Shown in pieces: positions 7,671 through 16,102 of a stretch of DNA of 64,000 nt. The notes below the pieces were generated by a model, which saw only the letters and a program-made list of their open reading frames with translations, was not told the origin of the DNA and searched no databases. Origin of the DNA: Halorussus lipolyticus. Lineage in GTDB: Archaea; Halobacteriota; Halobacteria; Halobacteriales; Haladaptataceae. The position numbers were made by a program, and so were the translations under genes. The stretch covers positions 23,026-87,025 of the forward strand of contig NZ_CP119806.1 of the NCBI RefSeq assembly GCF_029338375.1. Reading direction: 5' to 3'. Positions within the stretch are counted from its first letter, which is position 1, and each line of letters begins with the position of its first letter.

Positions 7671-8621
7671 CTATGATTTTGTCTCAGAAGCCGGATTCAC
7701 GCCCAGTTCATCGAGCGCGTCTCGATGTGTCCGTATCGTCCGCGGACTAATGTCAGCTACCTCCGCGACGTCCCGCTGGCTGACCAACCAGCCGTGTTCG
7801 TGACATGCTTTGTAGAGGCAGGCCGCCGCGAACCCAGACGGCTGGACCCCAACCGTGATATCTGCTTCTTGTGCCGCCCTTGTGAGTGCTCGTGCCCGCT
7901 GACGTATCGAATCGGTCACCTCAAGCGCCGAGGCAAGTCGCGGCACGAACGCGGTCGGTTTGACGGGTTTCGTCGGAAGCCCGAGTTCCACGTTTATTGC
8001 TTGATAGGAACTACGCACTCTCGACTGCTTGACCCGCGCGACGTTCGCTACGTCGGCGAGCGTTCTGGAGAGACCGAGACATCGACACGCGCCGTGGACG
8101 CTCGCCGCCGCCATCGCTTCGACCGACCGTCCGCACAGGATGTCCTCGTTCTGTGCACTCCGGAACAGCGAACACGCCTGCTCGCCGAATGCTTTCGAGA
8201 GCCCGAGTGCACTAGTCAGCCGATGGATTTCACCGAGTCCATGCGCGAGAATCCGCTCGGCTTTCGACTGGAACCGACTACGACTGTGTTCACGACGCAT
8301 CCGCGCGAGCCGACGGCGCTTCCGGCCCGCGAACTGTTCCCTCGTCGCTTCAACTTTCTCGCCGATTTCGGTTGAGAGGCCGCGGTCGTGGCGCGTCGCC
8401 GTCAGCGGCGCACCTGTACGCTCTCGGTTCTGCTCGTCGTCACTGAACGACCGCCACTCCGGCCCGTGGTCAATCCGTTCGTCCTCAAGAACGAGTCCAC
8501 ACTCCTCACACACGGTCTCTGCGACGTTGGTAGTGACCTGTCCGTCGCACTCCGGGCATTGGTTACTTTCGTTCTGTACGTCCTCGTCGAACGCCGTCTC
8601 GTAGATTTCGCTCGTTGCCAT
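7671..8621 (-). CDS. tfb: Transcription initiation factor TFB (TFIIB-like)
   Basis: A complete archaeal TFB of 316 residues. It has a zinc ribbon with C22, C25, C38 and C41; the B-reader/linker RIDHGPEWRSF and RTGAPLTATRHDRGLS; and two cyclin-like repeats from about residue 105 to the end, the second finishing with the helix-turn-helix VAEVADISPRTIRTHRDALDELG. It recruits RNA polymerase to TBP-bound promoters. The start is ATG at 8621 (MATSEIY), not the upstream ATG, because the same start and leader are duplicated at 13.6 kb. Haloarchaea carry many tfb copies, and this one sits beside two tfb relics (3120-3271, 13560-13583). Confidence 0.95.
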   Translation of the reverse strand: MATSEIYETAFDEDVQNESNQCPECDGQVTTNVAETVCEECGLVLEDERIDHGPEWRSFSDDEQNRERTGAPLTATRHDRGLSTEIGEKVEATREQFAGRKRRRLARMRREHSRSRFQSKAERILAHGLGEIHRLTSALGLSKAFGEQACSLFRSAQNEDILCGRSVEAMAAASVHGACRCLGLSRTLADVANVARVKQSRVRSSYQAINVELGLPTKPVKPTAFVPRLASALEVTDSIRQRARALTRAAQEADITVGVQPSGFAAACLYKACHEHGWLVSQRDVAEVADISPRTIRTHRDALDELGVNPASETKS

Positions 8622-8814
8622 GATACTCACGAGGGACTCCGTGGATTGGTCTCTCGAAGAGGCCCTCACCCATTGAGGGCAAAATAAACACGTCGCGGTG
8701 GGGAACCAAATCTGACTGCTGTGGCGAAAGCCCGGCCGCGAACGGCACGTGGGCCGTGAGCGGCCCGGACCGGGGAGGTGGCGGTGACCGCATCACACCA
8801 GCAAAAATGGGGCC
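8600..8814 (-). repeat. tfb leader block, copy A of duplication
   Basis: The first codons of tfb and about 190 bp upstream match 13560-13738. Shared parts include GTAGATTTCGCTCGTTGCC, ACACGTCGCGGTGG, GACTGCTGTGGCGAAAGCCC, CGGCACGTGGGCCGTGAG and GGTGGCGGTGACCGC. Copy A contains an extra segment with the hairpin at 8662-8688. Copy B directly abuts the end of the RPA-like gene; copy A does not. Confidence 0.85.
8662..8688 (-). promoter_or_regulatory. tfb: Leader hairpin plus A-run, copy d (tfb)
   Basis: Perfect 7-bp arms GCCCTCA (8662-8668) and TGAGGGC (8674-8680) are followed by AAAATAAA. Read leftward the tail is TTTATTTT, which could itself be the TATA box of tfb, placing the palindrome near the transcription start 41 bp before the ATG. 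Confidence 0.5.
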
Positions 8815-9089
8815 GAACCTTCTTTACTAGGTTTAGGAGAAAACTCGAGTTCCCCATTCGGGATTTGTACTCCATCGACTTCGACACTGGAGAAAGTGAA
8901 GGTTGCTGACTGCTAGATATCACCGAACTTCTCTCGGTACCACTCTCTATCCCGGGGATCTTTGATGTACGGCATTCTCGATACAAACTCGCTCGGTCAG
9001 TTCATAAACGTCCACAAACTACCCCCAGAAACGAAGGGACATCAACCGATTCGTAGCAGTAAACCGTATGTAGATGTTGTGGGAGACGT
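8815..9089. other. Intergenic, no gene recognised
   Basis: About 275 bp between the duplicated tfb leader and the 9090-9818 gene. The only open frame is in the wrong codon style and has no homology I recognise. It may be the scar of the rearrangement that separated tfb from its RPA-like neighbour. Confidence 0.4.
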
Positions 9090-9818
9090 CTAGGAGAGAA
9101 CGAAGTAGTTGTCTCCGCCGGCTTCTGCTCCTACTGCGTACTTGACATAGTCGTAGGCGTAATGCGAGATAGTGATGCGGTCATGCATTTCCATATCTCG
9201 GTCCATCGTCCAGATCTCGAAGTCATCTTCACCCGGTTGAGGAATCATCTCTTTGTTATCCATATTTGACTTAGCCGTATACCGCATCTGGCCATTCTTG
9301 AACTCTTGAGTCACATCAAACTCATCTTTGTGTTCCTCGTACATTGACCGAAGAAACTGGTGGTACTCGGTGTGAACCTGAGCTAGCACTTTCTCAATCC
9401 GTTCAAAGGCCAGTTGCAGTGTTGGCGGATCAGTACTTTCGACTTTGAGCTCAACCTTGAAATCCTCTGGACCCAACTCAACGAAGTTCATACCTCTCAC
9501 TAGTGGATTGCCCAGCTCTGTTGATCTCTTCATATAGATCTGCAGGTAGTGGTACCGCATATCCGTCTCAAGCTGAAATAAATCATTCGGACGGTTCGGA
9601 TCGCTGACCGAAACGGTTAGGTACGTCAGTTCCTCCTCATCATCAAAAGCACAATTGCGTAGCTGTAGGTTGATTTGCTCACCAACTTCAGGTGTGAAAG
9701 AGATTTCTTGGCCGGCGACGGCGTCGAAGATATTCCTGCGAGTATCCGATGTTGATTCTTGCTCAGGGGTTATGGATTGTGCCAATCTGATGGAGGATAT
9801 GATACTACTGATGTCCAT
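9090..9818 (-). CDS. Hypothetical protein, 242 aa
   Basis: Soluble, acidic, 242 residues, with no recognised domain. The middle (TDPPTLQLAFERIEKVLAQV) looks helical, and the C-terminus (ISHYAYDYVKYAVGAEAGGDNYFVLS) is unusually rich in aromatics. A CTATATGA box about 27-30 bp before the ATG at 9818 supports a leaderless transcript and makes the gene credible. Codon use is less GC-rich than in the neighbours, consistent with separate acquisition. Confidence 0.7.
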   Translation of the reverse strand: MDISSIISSIRLAQSITPEQESTSDTRRNIFDAVAGQEISFTPEVGEQINLQLRNCAFDDEEELTYLTVSVSDPNRPNDLFQLETDMRYHYLQIYMKRSTELGNPLVRGMNFVELGPEDFKVELKVESTDPPTLQLAFERIEKVLAQVHTEYHQFLRSMYEEHKDEFDVTQEFKNGQMRYTAKSNMDNKEMIPQPGEDDFEIWTMDRDMEMHDRITISHYAYDYVKYAVGAEAGGDNYFVLS

Positions 9819-10156
9819 AAGATAGATCGTGGGCTCAAATCATATAGATGTCTGGTGACCATGGCGAAATTAGATCTCAGCCCGGTAAATGTCAGATCTA
9901 TATTCTTCACAGCCCACGCCCTAGTGGAGTTCTAAGGGGCGAGGTCGGTTGACGAGCCGCGACGATGTCTTCGGGAGTGAACGACTGAAGGCTCGTCAGA
10001 GCTTCTCTCTGACGGTGTAAGCACCGCAACGGAGTGAGGAGCGCAGCGAGCCGCGGCCGTCGAGCGGCCGAGGGCCTTTGTGGACTACTCGATCCCGTCT
10101 GTCCCCGAGAACCGTACTCAGGGAACGTTTATTTGAGCGGGCTGACGTGAACCGAT
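9819..10156. other. Intergenic, GC-rich hairpins
   Basis: No gene is seen. The segment 10018-10080 (AAGCACCGCAACGG, GAGGAGCGCAG, GAGCGGCCGAGGGC) resembles 15178-15240 upstream of the RPA-like gene, so the two intergenic stretches share an older repeated block. The promoter of the rightward lipoprotein gene must lie in the last part. Confidence 0.45.
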
Positions 10157-11440
10157 ATGAATCGTAGACAGGTCCTCGCTGGCGCTGCCCTCGGAAGTAC
10201 TGCCCTCACAGGGTGTACTTCTCGCCTTCCCTCCATTGGTTCCTTATCGACCACGTCGGGTCGCACGGAACCGCTTCCCGGCGAAGACGACGAGTCGTGG
10301 GCACAGTTCGGGTGAACGGCCGCCCATCCCGGACAGAATACGGACGTCACTATCGAGAGTCCTCAAGTACGCTGGCAGACGACCCTCCCTGCGGGTGTCA
10401 CCCCTCCGGCAGTCGTCGGCGAGACGGTGTTCGTCAGCGGCGGTATCTTCAACGACCACAACGAGGACCACGCCGCAGGCGGCGTGTACGCCTTCGACCG
10501 TGAGACAGGCGACGAGAAGTGGAAGACGACATTCCCAGCGCTCGGTGGTGGGTTCGCTGGCTGTCCGCCGACGATCTACAAGGGGTCGGTCTATGTTGGC
10601 GACGCTGGGGAGCACTACTTTCACGCGCTCGACGCTCGGACTGGTGAGAAACGATGGCATCTCGATCTCGACGGGTCAGTGAACGAGGCGATTCCTGCGG
10701 CGAACGACCGCGTCTGCTTCGTCGAACAGGAGGCCGCGATTGGTGTCGATACACAGGGCGAGGAACGTTGGCGTTACACCAAGGACGGTCACGTCTTCCT
10801 CGCTCCACCGGCCATCGCTGACGGGACGGCGTACGTGGGGTCCGTCTACGACGAGCGCGACCAGAGCGAAAGCGAGGACAATACCTCGTCGCTCCTCGCG
10901 GCAGTCGAGGTCGAAACGGGCGAGGAACAGTGGGCACACCAACTGGGCGAGAATTTCCACAGTCTCGTGGTGGACGACGACAACGACACCCTGTTCGCCT
11001 GCGATACGCGCGCCGTCTACGCCGTCGAGACGGCAACGGGGACTCAACGCTGGCGACATGTCATCGAGGACTTCGGCCTCGGAGAACTCGCCGTGGGCGA
11101 CGAGACGGTGTTTGTCGCCGATGGTCGAACGCTCCGAGCATTCGAACGCGCCGACGGGAGTACGCGGTGGCAGTTCGAGATCGAGTCAGGCTATCTGCGG
11201 ACAACCCCGGTCGTTATCGACGGCGCGGTCGTGGTGACGTCCGAACACCCCCAACAGCTGTCGACCGACGCGACGACCTACGCGCTCGACATTAAGACAG
11301 GTGACATTCGCTGGACGTACCAACAGCCGGGGAACATGGGGTATTCCGCGGCGGCCGTGGGCGACGCGCTCTATCTTCCGGTGTATCGAGGTGGCGGGGA
11401 AACAGAAGCGACGCTGACGGTCTTGGAGGCCGAGCAGTAA
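10157..11440 (+). pseudogene. PQQ-type beta-propeller lipoprotein with one in-frame stop
   Basis: The frame starts at 10157 with MNRRQVLAGAALGSTALTGC, a twin-arginine lipoprotein signal with lipobox LTGC. It hits TGA at 10313-10315 (codon 53), then continues in the same frame to 11440 as a PQQ-like propeller (VYAFDRETGDEKW, YFHALDARTGEKRW, YAVETATGTQRW). The intact neighbour reads WPQVARTP where this one reads WAQFG-stop-TA, so the lost residue is arginine and the change is CGA to TGA. The full product would be 427 residues, anchored outside the cell. Re-initiation at GTG 10427 would yield a protein without a signal peptide. Confidence 0.85.
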
Positions 11441-11451
11441 CTGACAGATTG

Positions 11452-12651
11452 CTAGGCGGACTCGAAGGCGACGAGTCGCTGTCGAAATGGATCAACTAGA
11501 AAGAGACATCCTGCACCGACGGCGGGCGCGGCGAACGTGGCCGGATCGAATGCTGTCTCCCAAAGCTTCCGCCCAGAGAGCTTCACTTGGAGACCGTTTC
11601 CATGTCGGATTGCGACCGCGCGGTGGCTCGGTGCGATGATGGCGTTCTCGAGTACCGGCGATGGAGACGACATGACGGTCGTCCGAAGGTCGAACGACCA
11701 GCGGGTCTCACCACTCTTGGGGTTGAGTTCTCGGACTGTATCGCCGTCTTTGGCGTATACTGCATCGCCGGATAGCGTTGGTGCGGAGGTCCCACCAATG
11801 TCATCGCGCGACCAGCGACCTGAGCCGTCGAGAGTGAACGCTCGGAGCTGTTTGTAGCCCTGTGCGTAGACACCGCGCTCGCCGACGGAGACGCCCAGCG
11901 CGTACCTCACGTCGTCCCGCCAGCGCTGTTCGCCTGTCTTGCGGTTGAGTGCGAGGACGCCATGCCGTACAGGGACGTACACCCGGTCTTCGGTCACCGC
12001 GGGCGCGATATTCCCTGTGACGCTGACAGAGTCCGGAATATTATACTCGTGATATTCGAGCGGTTCGAGACCGTTGTATCGCCACAACTCCTCGCCGTTC
12101 GAGAGCGCGACAACGGCGTTGCTGGTCCGAGCATAAACTGTGCCCTTCCGAAGAGTGAGTGCATATACTGCGTCGTCGCCGACTTTCCGTGCCCACTTTC
12201 TATTGCCGTCTGTCGCGTCGTAGGCGTAGACGAATGCGCCTTCCTCATCGGTCGTTCGGTCGTAGGCTGGCACGTAGACTGTCGAACTATCGGAATCGTA
12301 GGCAGGTGTCCCACCGGGTTCGTGCGGGAGGTCAGCTTCGAAGGTACGCTTGCCGCTCGTGGCTCTAATTGCAGTAAGCGTGTTCTGCGTAGCGATGAAC
12401 ATTCGACGATCACCGACGATGGGAGAAGTGTAGGGCCAGCCGCCAATATGAGCGTCCCATGCTTCGGTGACCTTCGAGGGTACGGTCGCATTCGGATAGA
12501 AGGCGGTGTTCGTCGGAGTACGGGCTACCTGCGGCCAGTCGCCTAACGGGAGCGACCCAGACTCTTCGAAGGTAGCACAGCCAGCGAGACCAGTTGTGAG
12601 TCCACTGGCCGCGGTGAGGAGGGCTCGCCGCGAGAACGTTGGAGAGGGCAT
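11452..12651 (-). CDS. PQQ-like beta-propeller lipoprotein, 399 aa
   Basis: The start is placed at ATG 12651 (or 12654), just before MPSPTFSRRALLTAASGL, which has twin arginines followed by lipobox LAGC; the longer upstream frame would bury the signal. The mature part is a repeat protein with WxxDxxTGxxxW-like blades (IRATSGKRTFEADL, YDATDGNRKWARKV, LNRKTGEQRWRDDV, LNPKSGETRWSFDL). It is probably lipid-anchored on the outer face and might bind a ligand or partner protein; no enzyme signature is visible. It is convergent to the broken homologue at 10157-11440, the two stops being 12 bp apart. Confidence 0.85.
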   Translation of the reverse strand: MPSPTFSRRALLTAASGLTTGLAGCATFEESGSLPLGDWPQVARTPTNTAFYPNATVPSKVTEAWDAHIGGWPYTSPIVGDRRMFIATQNTLTAIRATSGKRTFEADLPHEPGGTPAYDSDSSTVYVPAYDRTTDEEGAFVYAYDATDGNRKWARKVGDDAVYALTLRKGTVYARTSNAVVALSNGEELWRYNGLEPLEYHEYNIPDSVSVTGNIAPAVTEDRVYVPVRHGVLALNRKTGEQRWRDDVRYALGVSVGERGVYAQGYKQLRAFTLDGSGRWSRDDIGGTSAPTLSGDAVYAKDGDTVRELNPKSGETRWSFDLRTTVMSSPSPVLENAIIAPSHRAVAIRHGNGLQVKLSGRKLWETAFDPATFAAPAVGAGCLFLVDPFRQRLVAFESA

Positions 12652-12816
12652 CATCGGAGTAGTCCCATTGATACTGGAAAAGTTTTCTGAATGATTATAT
12701 CTTGGTTCTCGACCAAGAGTCCCGAAAATCCTGTTACTCACCCTCTGCGTTCAGTTCGCCTGAACGAGAATTTATCGGGCTACAGCGTGAGCAATAGCTG
12801 ATTCGACGGATTCCAC

Positions 12817-13344
12817 ATGCCTTCCGATGACTCCTCTCCGACTTCCTCCGAACGACAGTATATTCGAATCCAGCCGACCACCGACTCGCTCTCGGTCGAT
12901 TCGGTAACGACGCAGTTTACTCGTCTCCATCGTTTCCTCATGAACGACGACGAGCGCTCGTGGTCACGACGACTCGTCTCGAAGACTGATCCAGACCCGA
13001 GGACACTCGAATGGCTCTTCGTCGCCTCACCCGATGGTCGCCTCGAATACTACGTCGGGCTACCCACATCCGACGACGACCGAGAACTCGAGTCGCTCGA
13101 AGGACTCCTCCGAAGTCTCTTTCCGGATAGCTACGAACTCGACCGATCCTCGTTCGACCTCGATGAATTCCTCGGCTTCCGATTACTCGACGAGCACACG
13201 GCCGACGATTTCGAGACCCTCAATCCTCCGACGGACGATTCCCAACGAACGACACCTCGCCTCCGGAAACCTTTTGGAACTACTGAATCGTCTCCATGCT
13301 CAGTCACCATCTTCGTCGGGGGGAGAATTTCGTTCGAGAAATGA
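12817..13344 (+). pseudogene. Truncated copy of the conjugation ATPase N-terminus
   Basis: Residues 14-130 (QYIRIQPTTDSLSVDSV, RTLEWLFVASPDGRLEYYVG, LEGLLRSLFPDSYEL) align with the N-terminus of the 1460-residue ATPase at 35759-40141 (EYLRVTPTSEEL, LRFEFLAISEGRDAPVEFYYG, LERRLRSIYPSTFDI). After about residue 150 the match is lost and the frame ends at 13344, so the ATPase core is missing. It is a relic of a second conjugation locus. It could still express a short protein but not an ATPase. Confidence 0.8.
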
Positions 13345-13559
13345 AAGAGAACGCTACGTCAGAAGGGAGTGATGAAAGCACGCCTTCGCTTCAGCAGTCA
13401 GGGCAAGTTTCGCAACAATTGGTCTTACAGTACGAGGCCTACCCACTCCGGTAATCACCGTAGGTACAGTTTCCGGAACAACACTACCAACTGCCGCAGA
13501 AGAAACAGTCCTGACCACCGATACAAGCGGACGTATTGACTGAGAGTCGTTGCCCGAAG

Positions 13560-13738
13560 TGTAGATTTCGCTCGTTGCCATGATACTCACGAGGGTCTTA
13601 AACACGTCGCGGTGGAGCAACAGCAGAGTTGACTGCTGTGGCGAAAGCCCGGTCGCGAAACGGCACGTGGGCCGTGAGCGGCCCGGACCGTGGAGGTGGT
13701 GGGAGGTGGCGGTGACCGCACCACACCAGCAAAAAAGG
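13560..13738 (-). repeat. tfb leader block, copy B, with tfb relic of seven codons
   Basis: Matches 8600-8814, but with the hairpin segment of copy A deleted. It includes an ATG (13583) and MATSEIY, identical to the start of the intact TFB, after which the sequence no longer encodes TFB. The block directly follows the 3' end of the RPA-like gene, so an ancestral rpa-spacer-tfb order is implied, with this tfb copy destroyed. Confidence 0.85.
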
Positions 13739-13749
13739 GGGTACTCGGG

Positions 13750-14646
13750 CTATTCCCACCAGCGACCGCGCTCAGGGAACTGGATGGTCGTCCACCCGGT
13801 CACGGCCAACGAGACGCGCCCTTCGTACCAGTTCCGGGCCGCTCCGCGAATGCACACTTGCTCGCCTTCCTCCATCCATGGCGCTCGCGAGTTTTTCCAG
13901 ACCGTCACTCGAACTCGCCCGCTTTCGTCCGCGATAAGGCCGACTTGCGCGATACTTGGATGCGATGGCTCCCACAACGTCTCGACACGCCCGGAGATGC
14001 TCACCTCCTTGCGATTCACGTCTTCGAGTTTGCCGATTGGAATCACCTGTCCCGGGGCCGTCTGCAATTCTTCGTGGACGCCGACGACTGCACTCATCAG
14101 GCTCGCTCCTTCGACCACGCGCTCGGCCAATCGCCGACTGATCGCCGCTCTCGTCCACCCATCCAACTTCTCGCTCAATCGCTTCGCCTGTTCGTTCACG
14201 CTCGATAGTTCGTCCTGCGACAGCTCCTCGCGTGGGTCCGGCCGCTCCGGGTCTGCCATGGGGGTCACGCTTGCCGCCCGCTTCTGGAACTCTCGACGCC
14301 GCTCTTTGCTCCGTTTCGCCGCGATGTCTCGCGCTCGTTCTGCCCGACCATCCTGCCGACTGACTTTAGCTCTGACACTAATTCGCTCTAGTTCCGCTTC
14401 CCGCGCCCGAATGCGCTCCTCCTGTTCGAGGGTCGCACCCTGAATTCGTTCGTTGTTCGTCTCCTTGATTCCGTCCGGATGGTTCGCATCTACCTTCGCC
14501 TGCGTCTCCTGCTCAACCGTCGCCCTCATCTCGGGAGTCTCCTTGACGACCTCGAAGCCATCCGCATCGACTTCCGTCTCGTCCGCCTGTTCGAGTGCCT
14601 GTTCATCGACCGAAACGACCTTGCCGCTTGCGTTGTTACTAGACAT
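13750..14646 (-). CDS. RPA-like single-stranded DNA-binding protein, 298 aa
   Basis: The start is ATG at 14646 (MSSNNASGK); the upstream extension is GC-rich leader sequence. Residues 1-130 are charged and helical (EEQ/RERR-rich). The C-terminal third is an OB fold with VSISGRVETLWEP, VGLIADESGRVRVTVWKNSRAP and VCIRGAARNWYEGRVSLAVT, the pattern of haloarchaeal plasmid-type replication protein A. It would coat single-stranded DNA in replication, repair or transfer. No C-terminal zinc finger is visible. It is followed by the decayed tfb copy and preceded by a 17-bp-arm hairpin. Confidence 0.85.
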   Translation of the reverse strand: MSSNNASGKVVSVDEQALEQADETEVDADGFEVVKETPEMRATVEQETQAKVDANHPDGIKETNNERIQGATLEQEERIRAREAELERISVRAKVSRQDGRAERARDIAAKRSKERRREFQKRAASVTPMADPERPDPREELSQDELSSVNEQAKRLSEKLDGWTRAAISRRLAERVVEGASLMSAVVGVHEELQTAPGQVIPIGKLEDVNRKEVSISGRVETLWEPSHPSIAQVGLIADESGRVRVTVWKNSRAPWMEEGEQVCIRGAARNWYEGRVSLAVTGWTTIQFPERGRWWE

Positions 14647-14739
14647 TGGTCTTACCGACCTGAAGGCGCTCACGCGCCCGACACCGCGATGTCCTACCAT
14701 CGCGGATTTCCTCGACAACCACAACCAACAGACTCATCT

Positions 14740-14789
14740 GCGCTCTCGCTCGCGCCTTCGCGCGCCCCTTGGGGCGCGAGCGAGAGCGC
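14740..14789 (-). promoter_or_regulatory. Large perfect hairpin upstream of RPA-like gene
   Basis: Perfect 17-bp arms GCGCTCTCGCTCGCGCC (14740-14756) and its complement (14773-14789) around a 16-nt loop that can itself form a GCGCCCC/GGGGCGC stem. It lies about 95 bp upstream of the ATG and would be a very stable structure in a leader RNA or as DNA cruciform. Confidence 0.7.
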
Positions 14790-15463
14790 ACCCGGAGAGG
14801 GGACGCATCCAGCACCGCGCGCCGTCTCGGCCGCCGCGAGCGTCCAGCGGAGTATGCGTCGCGGGGTGAGCACCTACGGCGCGCAACCCCCGGTGGATAC
14901 CCGCTGGCGTCGAGACCAGATTCACTTTAGCCCGGACCGGGCGCTCGCGGTGTGGAGAGCGCCCGCATGCCCGGAATGGTCGGTCGCGAGTGACGCGGCG
15001 GTCTCGTGAGCGAAGCGAACGAGACGTCGGTGAGCTTGCTCACCGGAAGCCGGTAAGCGGCGAGCGGGGCGGGCCGTTGAGAGTCACTTGTCTTGTCGGC
15101 CATATCGTTCGGGGAGTCAACCACCGTCCTGGCGGACTCAGAAAGGGCGAGGCCGTCTCGGTCGTCCCCCGACCCTGCAAGCACCACAGGCACGAGGAGC
15201 GCAGTCGTGGTCGCGGGATGCCGAGCGGCCGAGGGCTTTCAAGGGAAGGGTCTTGTCGGTCCTCGCTGTGTTGTATTCTCGACAGAGCCGTCCTCCAGCC
15301 GTCCGGATTCAACCTTCCGTCGAGTAGGACGGACGAAGCTCCCCGACGTTCAAGTAGCGGCCGTCGCCCTCTCCTTATGGACTTCCCTGTAACAGTCGCG
15401 CAATACAGAGCGTGATCGATAACGCGGGGAAAGTTATTTACCGTGAAGAGTTCACGCGCAAGT
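14790..15463. other. Long GC-rich intergenic region
   Basis: Nearly 700 bp without a credible gene. It contains several small hairpins, for example GTCTCGT/ACGAGAC (15001-15025) and CGGTGAGC/GCTCACCG (15029-15046). It also has a block resembling 10018-10080. The region may hold a replication or regulatory element; the promoter of the small membrane gene (TTATTTA, 15434-15440) is at its right end. Confidence 0.45.
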
Positions 15464-15499
15464 ATGTCGTTGCCGTTCTCACGGCCATCACTCGACTAA
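15464..15499 (+). other. Possible 11-codon upstream ORF
   Basis: ATG at 15464 opens MSLPFSRPSLD and stops with TAA at 15497-15499, immediately before and in the same frame as the ATG of the membrane protein at 15500. A TTATTTA box about 27 bp before 15464 would place the transcript start at this ATG. It is either a leaderless upstream peptide coupled to the next gene, or a nonsense mutation near the N-terminus. Confidence 0.45.
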
Positions 15500-15730
15500 A
15501 TGCTTTCTAAATCGATTCCCGGAACCGTACTGGTCCTTCTTGGTGGAGTGGTTCTGCTGGCTGGAAGCCTATATGGAATGGCTCTCGGCTTTACTGAACT
15601 GCTTTCACCGCCACCTTCTGGCCCAACGCCAGCCGGAAACAGTAACATCTTCAGTTCCGTTGGGGTCCTTCTTTTAATTGGCTCGGCAATTATCGTTCTT
15701 GGTGGACAGCTGATAGGGTACTCCAGATAA
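15500..15730 (+). CDS. Small two-helix membrane protein, 76 aa
   Basis: Two hydrophobic helices (about residues 8-31, IPGTVLVLLGGVVLLAGSLYG, and 52-72, SVGVLLLIGSAIIVLGGQLI) are separated by a short Pro/Ser-rich loop. No family is recognised; a small inner-membrane accessory protein is the safest description. The start follows a TAA codon directly, in the same frame as a short upstream ORF. No neighbour transcribed in the same direction suggests a partner. Confidence 0.7.
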   Translation: MLSKSIPGTVLVLLGGVVLLAGSLYGMALGFTELLSPPPSGPTPAGNSNIFSSVGVLLLIGSAIIVLGGQLIGYSR

Positions 15731-16102
15731 ATCCGCACCACAAATTGCGTACGTCACCTGCTGTCACACCTGAAGGACCTCAACAGAGTTAGGCTTCTCT
15801 TCTGTCCCGCCCGCTCTTGAACGCCAGCGTCGAGGGAATAGCAGAACTCACCACGGCCTCTTTGGAAATCTCAACAAACACATGGTGTTAGCTGGATTTA
15901 CTCCGCGTCCGTCGGTTCGACGACCGCCGACGACCGCACTTCAAGACATACCCACCGCTAGCCAACCTAGAGAGAACAGGACTGCTCGGGCTTCCTTGGG
16001 AAGCGTGGGATAGTTCCTAGAGCGATTGCGTGGTGTGGACGGGGGTATGGTGACACCCCGTCGTGGTGGCTGTGCTAACACCACCTGCAAGCCGACTCGC
16101 CA
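15731..16102. other. Intergenic, no gene recognised
   Basis: About 370 bp with no convincing frame. A hairpin GACGGGG (16038-16044) / CCCCGTC (16056-16062) lies 40 bp beyond the stop of the leftward coiled-coil gene and may help end its transcript. Confidence 0.4.

Noticed and set aside
8666..8986. Leftward open frame upstream of tfb
   Set aside because: It overlaps the duplicated tfb leader, and its composition (Ser/Arg-rich, non-acidic) is that of a shadow frame.
9950..15250. GC-rich repeated block shared by 10018-10080 and 15178-15240 as a possible mobile element
   Set aside because: Similarity is patchy, without inverted ends or target duplications; more likely old duplicated leader sequence.
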